DNA of 64,000 bases from Blastomussa wellsi (lineage: Eukaryota > Cnidaria > Anthozoa > Scleractinia > Plerogyridae), in NCBI GenBank assembly GCA_947652115.1, contig OX393565.1, positions 25,848,583 to 25,912,582 on the forward strand, written 5' to 3'. Below are positions 26,774 to 38,387 of the stretch, one piece after another. Numbering within the stretch: the stretch's first letter is position 1; every line of letters begins with the position of its first letter. The position numbers were made by a program, and so were the translations under genes. Below the pieces are notes generated by a model, which was given only the letters and a program-made list of their open reading frames with translations, did not search any database and was not told the DNA's origin.

Positions 26774-29700
26774 ATGTCGGAATCGGCGTTGTTCATCTTT
26801 GGACTTATCGATGGCGCCGTTCTTCTTTTCCTTACCGTTTATTTTGTATCCTTTACACCGTATTATTGTAAACAAGGGCACATAATTTCCAAGGGCTGTT
26901 TGGATGAAAGGCAAGAATGAAAAGGTCCGCTTGGGTGAAATCAATTCATTTTTAGCTGGAAATATTTTGACCTGCTAGTGTCCGCTTTAGCATGTCTTGT
27001 CAATTTCCAGCTAATCTCTTATGGTAGAAACGCCATCATTTTTCCATCTCTAAAACCACAGCTGCGTCTGATGCAGTAATTTTATTTAATTTTAACATAA
27101 ATATAAACTGATCTTATTAATTTTAAAATGTAGTTTTCACTTGTCGTTGTCGAGTTCCAAATTTAGCTAAAAAAGTTGTACGTACTTGAAATTCCTTGAC
27201 ATTAAATTTATTCAAGATCATTAATTTATCGGATCTAGAATGCGACTACATCAATGCTACTACGTGCTGCGGAAGGCTTAACGTGGTAAGTATGTATTCT
27301 AGAGAGGCTTCTTTTATGTTACCAACTTAAGCAACACTTGGCTAAATTCAGTCTGTTTTTAACCACACCCATAAGAATAGTTAAATAGTAATTTTTTAGT
27401 ACAGAGTGGGCCAAGGGAAAGTTGAAAAGGTGGGAAAAATAATTGGGAAAGAAAAGTGGGATCATAGTTGAGGAGTACCTGGGAAAAGAGTCTTACCAGG
27501 CCACTGATTGGCAGAAAAAACCTGCATTATTCTGACCAATCGGCAAACAGGACTTAAAAACTCTGTCTACCAGGATGCACCACACGCATTTGTTTTTGTT
27601 TTGATTTTAACGCTGCAAAAAAGTGTTTGAAAATCGAACAGATTTGGGGCATTTAGCGGCCTAAAGTAAAACTTATCGGTAGGCTAAGAACTACAGATTA
27701 ACTGTATTTTAAATTATGAACCCCTGGCATGTTGGGGTCTCAATCAACACAAAGTACTTACTACGCTTAAAATACTGTCCAAGCGAAGATGCAGAATAGG
27801 CAATGAACGTTTTATTTTTCTGTTGGCAATGTCCTTACGATGGTTTGGAATCCCCTAAAGAATTATATCAACAACTGGTCACGTACAAATGTACTCAAAT
27901 GTTTTCAGTTGTTCCTGTTTTGAAATAGAAGGTATCCTTTACCAGGAATCAAATGTAGAAGAGAAAGTACATATCAAAAATATAAATTGAAAGGAATCTC
28001 ACCAAAGTTAACTTGATACTGGAAGGATCTACAAGCAATGCGATAGCCTGTTTTCAGATGTTCTGAAAGCGAGCAATACGAAACAAAATCTGTGTCACTT
28101 ATTACAGCCCCCAGAGGGAGAGGGGTACTCCCTTAAATTTTGGATTGGTGTGTGCCGCGAAGGTTCTTAAACCCTGACCCTATTTAAGGATAAAGTAAAT
28201 GGAATTTGATACCCTATCTAAGGATCACACTGTGAAGAATGGCAAAAGAAGCAACCTCAAAAAACCATACCCTATCCCACGGCACAACCTATATAGCCCG
28301 TATATGGGAGTACCTCCTCCCCCCCACCTCCCAGCAAACAAGAACATTTGTTTTTTTTTTCTTTTATCCGAATGCATGGTCTTAGTTCTTCCACCAGTCC
28401 TGGACAGAGTTTCTGAAATGTTTCTTTAAAAGAGCCTTTGGACCTTCCAATTTGCTGCCGCCATGGACAAAATCACATTGGGTACCAGTAGTCGTTTAAC
28501 TTCTCAAATAGAACCAAACAAACAATTTACAGCAAAAGAGTCACTTTCCTTGCTAATTGGGCAGAATAATTCACAGGGTTTTTTTTGGCCCAATAAGTGG
28601 CTCTGGGGACAAAAACAAATCCCAAACTTCCCGAGATTTTAGCTATATCACTTCATGTTTTCCCAAAAACGGTCTCCGATTCCAGGCAAAATTTTCAGAT
28701 TCCCGGAAGAATTTTGTTTTTCTCCCAAAACAGGCCTTCTTAGAGTTGACACCCCCATATAATCAATGTATTTTGTTTTCAGTGGATTATTCCAGAAATG
28801 GTTGCTCATGGGGTTATAACCTTATTATTGCTCGCTTATTATCAGTGGATATTTTTCTTGCTGAATGCTCCTCTGTTAGGATGGCTTGTTTATAGGTAAG
28901 TTAACTTTCTTTTTGAAACAAAGGCTGCTAAGCAGCAGCCTGTTTTTTTCAAAGCACTGACTGAAAGTACACTGCATTGCAATAATTGGCAATGTCATTA
29001 AAATATTTATTAAGTTGTTTGGGAATTGAAATTTGTTGTTTGAAAATTCTTGTATTTATATTTTATGAGCTTGTTTTTGTGTGTTGACAGCTGCACTTTT
29101 GAGACTGATCTCTGTTTTTTGTGATCTTGTGGTGAAAAATGCATGAAGGGAGTGAAATCCATATAGAAAATTATAGACAAATAAACAAGAAATAAAGTGG
29201 CTTCACTTATCCTAGGAGTGGTTGATGCATAAATATGCAGAGCAAATATAAATTCTATCTTTAGTATTTTGGTATCTTTTTGAAAATAATTTTTGTAGGT
29301 AGTGATGCTTGTGTACTAGTTCTTTTTGGTTTTGTATTTGTTTTTGTATAGGTTTTATTGGATTTGTAATGTTTTGTGTGGATAAAACAGTTTAAAAAAC
29401 AATTAAAATAAAAACAACAGCAAAAAAATCTTTTAGGGACTTCAAGATTGGTCTCCTTTTAAAATGTCATTTTATCGAATATTTCTACATTTTATAGCCT
29501 TTCTGTTGATATATAGTTTGTGGGGGTTTCCTTGAAAACAACATGGGTACAAATTTTTTTCTGGAGGACACTCGCGAAGGGTTTGAAGTAACCTTAACAT
29601 TATGTAGCTGGTATTGTCGTTAGTCTGGTCCTATATATATACCCTGCCCCACTTGAGTGGTAATGACAATAAGTCCAAGGCTGCTTAGTCAGGACTGGGC

Positions 29701-30535
29701 ACCAGTCTGGGGCCTTTCTTTTGAGAGTTTTCCTCATATTTTATACAAAAGTCATCTGAAGATTGTGAATACAATTTAGGACTTGACTGATCTGGAAGAA
29801 CAGTTCTACAGCCCGACACACCAAAGCGTGGCCACCCAACAAATTTTTGTGACAAGATTATAGCCAATGAGAGAGCACGAATTTGTTTGAGCTGCCCCAC
29901 CTCCTTCCACTGTTCAAAGCTGTTGTCACAAAACCTGTCGCGCTTTTAACAAGAAGGCAGGACAACTCAAACAAATTTGCGCTATCTGATAGGCTAACTT
30001 GTGAAAAAAGTTTGTTGGGTGGCCACACTAAGGTGCGCCGTAATGCTGTAACTAATAAGGTAATTGACTTCATGATTGTCCAGTTCAATCTGGACTAATT
30101 GTTATGCTCTAAGTCATTGTTGCGTTGGTGCTAAACAATCAATGTGGCATTAGTACATTTTTACTGGAATTTTTAGAACATTGAAGCAGAAACATGTCAG
30201 ATTACTTTTAATATTTTTATTCATTTAATAACTTGTTGTTTGACAGGTTTGTGAATAAGCCACTTGGAAATGTTGGTTTGTATGACCCTGCAGAGATTCA
30301 CAACCGGCATGAACTCAAGGCATTTCTGAAAGAAGCTATGATCAAACTTGGATTTCATCTTGTTTTCTTTTTCCTGTATCTCTATAGGTAAGACTTTTGT
30401 TGATACATGACTTAAGATGTTGTAGTTTAAATTTATCCCTGGTTTAAACCAGTTTGATATTGAGTTCCCTTTGTTTCAGATTATGCTAATCAACATGAGA
30501 CAAAGGGAATAAAAATCAAAATGGTTTAAAAAATT

Positions 30536-30569
<34 letters not shown>

Positions 30570-30948
30570 CATTGGCCAAAAATATTCACCAAAATGTCTT
30601 GCTGCTTGACACATTACCTATTGAAATGAACTTTAGTTTCCAGTGTAGGCAAATAAGTAAGATGACTGGTAGTAGTAAAAATGCAATGATTGATAAATTA
30701 AAACAGGATTCACATGCATTTTATTAGTTTATGTGCGAAAGCCAGTGAAGCTCATCACCAGACTTCATCACTGGGAGAAATCCTCTACTATATTTTCTCA
30801 TTTATTGCCTAATGAATGTTGCAAAACAAAAATTTAAACAAATCAAAATTAAACAAACTTGAAAACTAAAATTATACATTTTAAACACTTATTTTGTTTC
30901 AGTATGATAGCTGCACTTTTAGACAGTGACAAACCAAAGGCAAGCTGA
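26774..30948 (+). CDS. CNIH4: Cornichon family member 4, ER export cargo receptor
   Basis: Cornichon proteins are three-pass ER membrane proteins that load cargo (growth-factor precursors, receptors; GPCRs for CNIH4) into COPII vesicles. Five exons join in phase: 26774-26845, 27217-27285, 28783-28895, 30247-30387, 30903-30948, giving 146 aa; human CNIH4 has 139. Hydrophobic stretches are at about residues 5-24 ([19 protein letters not shown]), 55-82 and 116-138. Family motifs seen are [26 protein letters not shown] and [13 protein letters not shown]. The match is closer to CNIH4 than to CNIH1-3 because of the short loop and the [17 protein letters not shown] block. It starts MSESALF in an AAAATG context and is divergent from FAM161. 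The introns carry several fold-back repeats. Confidence 0.95.
28115..28320. mobile_element. MITE-like repeat with GGTACTCCC ends
   Basis: GGGGTACTCCC at the left is inverted as GGGAGTACCTCC at the right. The interior holds ATACCCTATC and CCCTGACCCTATTTAAGG words and no ORF. It lies in CNIH4 intron 2. Confidence 0.5.
29827..30028. mobile_element. Fold-back MITE, about 70-bp arms
   Basis: The left arm CGTGGCCACCCAACAAATTT is inverted at the right end as TTTGTTGGGTGGCCACAC. Matching continues through AATTTGTTTGAG / CTCAAACAAATT. It sits in CNIH4 intron 3. Confidence 0.75.
30417..30567. mobile_element. Fold-back MITE of the TTTAAATTTATCC family
   Basis: The arms are GATGTTGTAGTTTAAATTTA and its inverse TAAATTTAAACCACAACATA, with CCCTTTGT / ACAAAGGG inside. 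The same outer words recur in the element at 62062-62176. It lies in CNIH4 intron 4. Confidence 0.75.
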
Positions 30949-33089
30949 AGAATCAAGACATGTACCTTCTTCGTACAAGAAATGACACATAATGACTTGT
31001 TACTCAAATGCACTCTGCCAGTGGGTTTTCTCTCAAGCAGCATCTCAGATTCATTTGGCCAGTATGGAATTTGGCCTGCATACAGCCCTCTCAAGGAAAC
31101 CTAATGCAGCTACATGAAAGTTACCTGGTCTTCTTCTTTTACACAGAATTTTGATGGACCTTAATTTTGCAAATTATGTCAAGCAGTGAAATTATTTTTA
31201 ATTACACATTTCACAAGGTTAAAGGGTACTGTCACTGGGCTTTTTTGGCTTTTTCTGAGTAAAGCAGCACTAAATGTGCGGATACAAAATGTGCCTAGAA
31301 CATCAAGAAGAAGATATAATGCAATTTTTTGAAGGAAGGTTGGAACATAATTAGTTGTAGCTATTTTTCCAACAACAGCAACAGCAATAATCTTTATTCG
31401 TATTCATCTTGCCTGCATTTTAAGTTAATAAGTCGATATGGCCAAAAGCGATTGTTTTGGATTTGGTGTCTCGGGAATGCGTAGAAAGCTATTGACCATG
31501 CCCAATGAAGTTGACCGCGTGATCGAAGATTGGTGATGGATGACGTCACTTCAGGCAATTCCTTTCTTTGAGTCAGCAGAATTTGAACACCCCACAACAA
31601 CACAGCTATCAGACATATTATTCAGATGAAATCACTTTCAATTAATTATATTTCTGCATTAACTGTGAAATGAACGGCCCGTTCTGGAACCAGGACTCCT
31701 TTTTAGTAGCAACTCCCGGTCATCTTCATTGGGCGTGGCCAACGCGGGAACTTTAAAGCTCTATTTTGTGGCAAAGAAGTTGTTGAATCCAAAAAATAAA
31801 ATTGGAATACTTGCTTATGCAATTTAAAGATACCAAAAGAATAAAAACCCTGTAGGCCATATAGACACATTAAGGACAAAACTTGAAGAAGTCAGCCTAT
31901 AAACTTTTTCAAGTTTGAGATCAAGAGGCTTATGGTGTCATAGTTATCACTCCTTTATAGACCTTATAGCTTCAGTATGCTGGCATAGTAACCAGTAGTA
32001 ATTTGTTACAAAACTGGACGGCTATTTGTAGGTTCCCATTGTTGTAACATTGTACGTCTTTGGGCTCTTGAATGTTTGAAGTGTTGCTCTCTGTTGCATT
32101 CTGTTTTGTCACCTCAGTTGGAGTCCTGTCACTCATCTAAGTTAAGCGAGGGTCATTATAGGGGGATTCATGCTGATGTCATTGTTTACCTTTTTCGGCT
32201 TGGCGTGCAGAAGACAACATGTTAGATATGAATGGACTCCAAACAGTTAAAGAGCTAGTGAAATTTAGTATATGGTGAAATTTTAGCTCTTTGCGTGTAA
32301 TATTCAAGGAGAAATTGTCTTTCAAAAACTCCAAAATTTCTGGGTGACCAAAGCGCTAATGAACTCATACATTCTTTGTAAAATTTTGAGTTTTTAAACC
32401 CGCGTCAGACAAAAAGAATCCAATACATTCAGCAGAAATTCATTGGCAGAGTTAATCGTGCTATGAATGTTCAATATTCAGAACTGATGTTTTTGTAGCT
32501 CCATCAGAAACTGAAAGCTCTCTTATGTGTAGGAGGCAGGGAGAACTTGCTGGCAGACTAGTTTCTTTGTTATGCTTTGTTTTGAATTTTCATATTCAAT
32601 CATTTTTTATTGTTTCTTAACAGAAAAGGACAGATGAAAAACAGTAGATTAAAATGATGACTTTTCACCACAAAATAAAAATATTGAAACAAATTTGTGA
32701 ACTCGCGCCGGTACGAAAGTCGCCCCGGTGCTCTCCGGAAATCATGTCAATTAACACACCCTTAGAAACCAAATGCAAGTTTACTTGTCCCCACGTCCTG
32801 ACATACCTGATTTGTATGATATCCCTCGTTATTCTACTACACTTCTTTTTATGTAAGAACCTTTTTTTTAAGAACGTTGAGGCTGAAATTAGCCAAAATT
32901 TTAAGAACATTCCTCATGCTCAGAGTCGATTAAGAGCGCTTTTATTTTGAACTTTTCCTGCGCTTTTGCCACAAAATCTGTTAAATTTATGTTGCGTTGT
33001 GGACCTCTGTTTTTAAAGCCGAATTTAGCCAGTATTGGTTTCGGCGACATCTTGCACGTGGCATCAGAGCAAATCGCGTAACTTAAAAA
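30949..33089. other. Gene-free stretch downstream of CNIH4
   Basis: This begins with the CNIH4 3' UTR. I see no exon with recognisable homology; the short ORF at 32654-32950 has no domain and poor composition for a gene. Confidence 0.5.
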
Positions 33090-33220
33090 GTGCTACACCG
33101 AGTAGGGTGAGGTTGGGGGGTTAAGTGCTGCACCCGGAGGGGTTGAGGCTTGGGGTTGAGTGCTGCACCCTATGGGGTTGAGATTTGGGGGTTAAGTGCT
33201 GCACCCGGAGGGGTGGGAAC
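33090..33220 (+). repeat. Minisatellite, about 35-bp unit, four copies
   Basis: GTGCTRCACC begins at 33090, 33125, 33160 and 33196 (periods 35, 35, 36). The core is GTGCTGCACCCGGAGGGGTT. The copies have diverged, more so than in the related array at 36671. Confidence 0.9.
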
Positions 33221-33625
33221 AGGGAATTTTACAGGTTTGCGAGCACAGCTCTAATCGAATGGTAACTGTTCAGTTCGCTGAAGGTTTGATAGAAAATTTT
33301 GTTAGTGAACGGGAAGGAAAAGGCTTGACGTTCGCTGCAAATGCAAACTTTCGGATTTAGAATTACTTTTTCATTAAAAACGTAAGGCAAAGATGTGTGT
33401 TTTTTGTTGTTTTCCTATGTAGTAGAAAACGAGAATTTTCGGATTTGCTGCAGAACAAATAGCCATATACGACGAAAATTCAGAGCTTTAGCAATGCAAG
33501 GTATTTGGCTTTAAATGATTAAAAAATTATCACTTTGCCATAACAAGAGATTATTATTATCAAGCGTCGGATTTGTCAAAGCTGTAGATTTGTTATATCA
33601 CTGCTAACAGTTTTCGTACAGATTT

Positions 33626-33883
33626 CTCTGGTTAAAAATTTTGTTTAAAATAAGGTTTCGGCTGCCAACCAACAGCCTTTAACAAATGATAAAAATGGCG
33701 CTAATGAATGAATATATACGAAAAAAAGTGTGAAAAATTACTTTATTATTTCTGCAGCTTTTATTCAGTTATTTTTCACACTTTTTTACCAATATATTCA
33801 TTTATTGACGCCACTTTTATCATTCTTTAAAAGCTGTTGGTGGGCAGCTGAAAGCTTGTTTTGAACCAAATTTTAAACCAGAG
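33626..33883. mobile_element. Long imperfect hairpin (arms about 120 bp)
   Basis: Left-arm words CTCTGG, CGGCTGCC, CCAACAGC, AATGATAAAA, AATGAATATAT and AAAGTGTGAAAAAT all recur inverted and in mirror order to 33883. The arms meet almost without a loop near 33755. No ORF is present. Confidence 0.85.
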
Positions 33884-36670
33884 AACGTTTCAATTCTTGC
33901 AAGTGAAAGTATTTAGTGCGAAATTTGGAGGCGTTTTCGTTTCCTCAAAACTATTCGACGTCATTGGCGCTCTGATTCAGAAAATGTAACATTCCATGCA
34001 CATTTAGTGCAGTGCGTGCGTTTCTAGAGGCATTGTACAAGTTATTCAATATCGACAAAAACGGTAACAAGTGCATTGTTTTTAAGCAAAGCATGTTTTT
34101 CGTTTTTGTGTGGAATGAAAAGTGCCAGATGACACACCCACAGTTTTAGCGTGCACTTGGTCGTTGTTGTGCTGTGAGACGATTTGCAGAGCTAGACGTT
34201 CGTTTCTTTCTCCGTGTTTAAGGTAAGTCCATGTTTCTTTTCTGTTTGAGTTGTTGCTTATTGGATAACTGCTTTATTTTCGCAAATTTTGGCTTTTTCC
34301 AAGGCTCAATATGCATGGCAACCTCGTGTTTCGAGGTGTCGCCATATAATTCGTTGCAGTACAGTTGTTGAAATGCTAAGATACCAAAAGCTTTTTTCTC
34401 GTGAGCAATTGCATAGGATTCTGTTCGTTTAGATATGTTTCTTACGCACATTTCATTTTCTTCTAGACTTCATTCGCGGCCAATTAGTGTATCGTTCCGG
34501 TACGATTCGTACCATGCCCAGAGATTGAGAAGAAATCGTATTATGAATTCATCTCTCGCAACCTCATTAGTATTCGTTTCTGAAACGTGTTTCAAAGGCC
34601 GCTTCAAATAAAATTAAATTTTAAATATGTACGTGTTGTCGTTCAGGAGCTTATCGTGTGAGGAAACGCACAGTAAACTTGTTATTTAAGAGAAACGTGT
34701 TCTTCCGACCAAGAAAGAAATTCAGACGGTATTATAAAGGTTATCACTTTGGAAAATAAAGGTTGGATGAAAGAAAAATGCAAGCTAAGGCTTAAGTTAT
34801 GACGTATCCTGTCGTCTTCCAGGTTTACTTAACAGAGATGGATAAAAAGAAAGTACGAGATCCGAAGAAGCAAACATTCAGGATGGATGCGACAAGGTCC
34901 GTAGCTCATGGACCGCCCACGGTGACGCAAGTTGACCATTGGAAACGACTTTAATCAGATAAGTACTCTCGCCGTTCAATTCTTGGGATTTCGTCCCATA
35001 TTCTGCATGTTGCTTTACCAAAATTTAACGTTGCTGTACCGTTGAAAAATACAAGTTTCACCTTGGTACTCTAAATTCATTAAAACACTGAACATTTAAT
35101 GACATTAAATAAAATTATTGCTGTAATAAAGCGAAATGAATGAGTCTAGGGCCGACGTTTCTTTCTGAGGTTGAACCCTTTTTCGTAGAACATGCATGTT
35201 GGTTTAAACTAATTAGTAACAAGTGAGATTTAGACTAAAAACGAAAAAAAAATGTTCCTATTACTTTTGGTATGTTTCCTTTTTGTCCAGCTTGAACGAG
35301 AGTGTGGAAAGCGAGTGCAGTTGTTTTGCAGAAGAAGCTCTTGGAATCTGGTGAAAGTTAAATATTGGAAACATCTTATTTCAGATAAGTACACCGTGTT
35401 TCTTGACTCACTTGAATAGTAGCAGTCAGTTGAAGGAGCTCAGACACGAATGGCACATTTTGAGAAGTTAAGCTAAGGTTTTCAAATTTGTCAGTTTAAA
35501 TCCATTTCAATCTTCCTCATTAGAAGCTATCCTTGTTTATTCTCAGTATATTTCATTTTTGGTGTTTTTCTACCTTGATTAAAAAGTATCGTGGTACAAC
35601 AAAATGTCAAAAACAGTGAATTTCGTCAATTTGGTCCCAGGGGCACTCAGTTAAATACTTTGTTGTATATTTTTGTAGTACAAAGCCTTCACGAGCATCG
35701 CTTAGGTGTGCAAATTTGGATCAGTTCATCGTATGCAAGAGTTTACCAAAGGAATATCAGATATAGAGAATACACAAACTGGCACCCGTGTCCAAACGCT
35801 TCAACAGTCATCGTCGTGCAACCCATTCCAAGGTTATATAGCAGAAATCGTTTATCTGTTGGATCATGAGCGACTCCGGCAGCTTGAACACTAATCAGCT
35901 GGCATCCTGATAATTGTTGTGGAGGACCAAGCAACTATGAACGAAGTAATTCCTTAACACAAAATTACGTTTGACACTCGATTGAAAACCGCTCTAACGT
36001 AAGAGTTACGTGCAACATATTGACAGAAAGACAAGCCTCACTTCCTGTATGGTTGGAGCGGCAAAAACTTTTGTCCTGGTCACTCGCTTGGTATAGGTGT
36101 CCGAAACTCGCGATTTGAGAAAAAAAAGATTCATGTTGACGTGTCAAGTGGAACGTGACTTCCTGATGTTGGCTGTGTTTTGTTACTATTTAATTTCGGC
36201 CGTTGGGATTCTGAAAGCTGTTGAAGACATTGTATAAATTTTGAAATAACGTGAAATAAAAAGGTCAATAACATTCAATTGTACCTTTTTCAATCCGGCT
36301 TGTTTTGTTTGTGTTAGCTTTTCGGCGTATTTGATCGCTTTCGAATGAAATTGAGGTTTTTGCCTCAAATACAAACTGACAACAAATCTCCCAAAGCGAT
36401 CAAATAGGCCAAAGAGACGGGACTAACAAAACAACCCGAAATAGTTTTCAATATTTTATTGAAACTGGAGGCAAAATGGAATGTTCTTGACCTATTAAAT
36501 CAACGTTATTTTAAACTTTATATGTCTTTAAAAGCGATCAGAATCTCAAAAGCCCAAATAGCAACAACACCACGTAGATCAGAAAGTCACGGTCCACTTG
36601 ATGGATTTATCTAAATGATTTATTTCTCTATTCGTGAGTTTGCGAGACCTTGTTCAAAATAATATAAAAA
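33884..36670. other. Gene-free stretch between minisatellites
   Basis: No recognisable coding exon. A 38-codon ORF (34839-34955, start MDKKKVRDPKKQ) follows a splice-acceptor-like CTTCCAG. Its tail region ATTGGAAACGACTT...CAGATAAGTAC is echoed at 35373-35404. A transcribed non-coding locus is possible but unsupported. Confidence 0.4.
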
Positions 36671-36840
36671 GAGTGGGGTGGGGTGTGTAAGTGCTACGCC
36701 CGGAGGGGTTGTGGGGTGGGGTGTGTAAGTGCTACGCCCGGAGGGGTTGTGGGGTGGGGTGTGTAAGTGCTACGCCCGGAGGGGTTGTGGGGTGGGGTGT
36801 GTAAGTGCTACGCCCAGAGGGGTTGTGGGGTGGGGTGTAA
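36671..36840 (+). repeat. Minisatellite, 38-bp unit, about four copies
   Basis: GTGCTACGCCCGGAGGGG begins at 36691, 36729, 36767 and 36805 (period exactly 38); the last copy has CAGAGG for CGGAGG. The spacer is GTGGGG-rich. The core is shared with the array at 33090. Confidence 0.95.
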
Positions 36841-37217
36841 TCCATGGACATCGCTTGATACGGACTCTTTTAAATTTTAGTGCGTGTTTATCGACGCAGC
36901 TAAGAAACATCTTTTTCCATTCGCGACATTCCCGCCATGCACATGTCATTGGGTCCGATGAAATCTCTAGGTTGGCCTATGGCATTTCGTTGAGATCACT
37001 TAAAAACTTGCTACAGTCGAAATGCTTCAATCGCCGTCCATTACGGGTGTAATGGGGGGGGGGGGTTTGGGGGTGACAAGGAATGTGGGAGATACCCCTA
37101 GCTGCTCAATTTTTATTTGCATCATCTGAATGTTTCTGCATCATATCAAGGGGAAACTGGAGTGCCAAAAGTTCACAAGAATTTACTATTATTCAGTATG
37201 AAAATCTCATTATTATG

Positions 37218-38159
37218 TCAGTTTTCACTGGCTTCTTTTCTTGCCAGTTCCAATGCTCCTATAATTCCAGCTGAATCACCAAAGACGCTTTCTCTTATGT
37301 AGCCTGCTAATCCCTCATCGGTCTTGAATTTCTCGACATCAAGATATCCTTTGAGCAAATCTTTGAACCATCTTCTAACTTTTTCATATAGTATCTTTCG
37401 CTTCATAATGCCACCCCCAAGCACGATCACGTGAGGGGACAAAAGATAGGTTATATTTAGGCACAGAACCCCAAGGTAGTACCCAGCTTTATCCCACACT
37501 TCGTGGTCATCTGGTAGAGTGTGGAGCTCCCGTGGACTCACTCCCGCACGAGCGGCAATAGCTTTGGAATGCACCATTCCCTCTATACAGTAACCGTGAT
37601 TGTAAGCGCAGCCTCCGGGGTAACTGTCCCCAGGCATAGGAGGTATCATCATGTGTCCCCCCTCGGGATGCAAAAGCCCGTGTATGGGGGCTCCGCACAC
37701 CACTGCTCCCACACCGATGCCAGTTCCTGCGGTAATATAGACAACCGTCGGGGGTAGGGCAGAGCAGCTTTCGATTTGCGTCATTTCAGCCATGGCGGGT
37801 GCGTTTACATCCGTTTCAAATGCAACTGGTGTTGACTCGCCAAATTCACGTTTAAAAAAGCCCACAACGTCAGCAACATTTCTCCACTCCTCTTTTGGTG
37901 TTGTGGTTATGTAGCCATAAGTTTTTGATCCCTTGCGGAGATCAACTGGACCAAATGAAGCGATCCCAATGGATGAATACGAAGTGATGTTCAGACTCAC
38001 GAGCTTTCCTTTGAGGAATTCCGACAGCCTTGATAGTGTTTCTTGTGGCGTGGTTGTATCGGTCTCTAAACGCTCAACAATCTTTGAGGGATGACTTAAC
38101 TCGGCAACTGCAGCAAGGGATGTAGTTCCTCCAAGCTCAATTCCAGCAATGTACGCCAT
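37218..38159 (-). CDS. ROK-family fructokinase, bacterial type, single exon
   Basis: ROK fructokinases phosphorylate fructose with ATP in the cytosol. The uninterrupted 313-codon frame starts MAYIAGIELGGTT (38159); an ATG 12 bp upstream would add MRVK. The ATP-binding signature GIELGGTT is at 6-13. DVNAPAMAE (about 119-127) fits the substrate-binding and catalytic region with the usual D-N-A pattern. TAGTGIGVGAVVCGAPIHGL and HPEGGHMMIPP follow, then the metal-binding block CAYNHGYCIEG (about 186-196) and the C-terminal LGGGIM motif. The length fits the family (about 290-310). The likely zinc ligands are H, C, H, C, but the C-x3-H spacing differs from the usual C-x2-H. There is no intron, unlike every other gene here, so origin by horizontal transfer is possible. 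It is divergent from the S9 peptidase gene. The exact sugar substrate cannot be read from sequence. Confidence 0.92.
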   Translation of the reverse strand: MAYIAGIELGGTTSLAAVAELSHPSKIVERLETDTTTPQETLSRLSEFLKGKLVSLNITSYSSIGIASFGPVDLRKGSKTYGYITTTPKEEWRNVADVVGFFKREFGESTPVAFETDVNAPAMAEMTQIESCSALPPTVVYITAGTGIGVGAVVCGAPIHGLLHPEGGHMMIPPMPGDSYPGGCAYNHGYCIEGMVHSKAIAARAGVSPRELHTLPDDHEVWDKAGYYLGVLCLNITYLLSPHVIVLGGGIMKRKILYEKVRRWFKDLLKGYLDVEKFKTDEGLAGYIRESVFGDSAGIIGALELARKEASEN

Positions 38160-38387
38160 TTTGACGCGCACTTGGGCACGCTAATGGTTGACGGGCAAGT
38201 GTCGTGAAATTTAACGGTTGACGGTAAGCTGAAATTCAATAATGTCTATTGAATATCCGCTTTCGTCTTCCAGAGGGCTTGAACATCTATGCAATATTGC
38301 GTGACAAATCTATTTTTACAAAATTTGCATGAAGCACCGACGGCACAGGGGAACCAGACAGTTGACTTTCATTGATTGTTGCACAAC
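38160..38387. promoter_or_regulatory. Probable bidirectional promoter ROK kinase / S9 peptidase
   Basis: There are 228 bp between divergent start codons. The peptidase ATG lies in CAACATGGCGGC, the YY1-type start-site element, which suggests a short TATA-less 5' UTR. Function is inferred. Confidence 0.55.

Noticed and set aside
32654..32950. 98-aa ORF with a hydrophobic segment
   Set aside because: No homology recognised, no splice context, AT-rich chance ORF.
36671..36840. CRISPR-like array
   Set aside because: The units are contiguous tandem copies without unique spacers, in a eukaryotic genome.
36729..37052. 107-aa plus-strand ORF
   Set aside because: Its first half is simply the translated 38-bp minisatellite, read in shifting frames.
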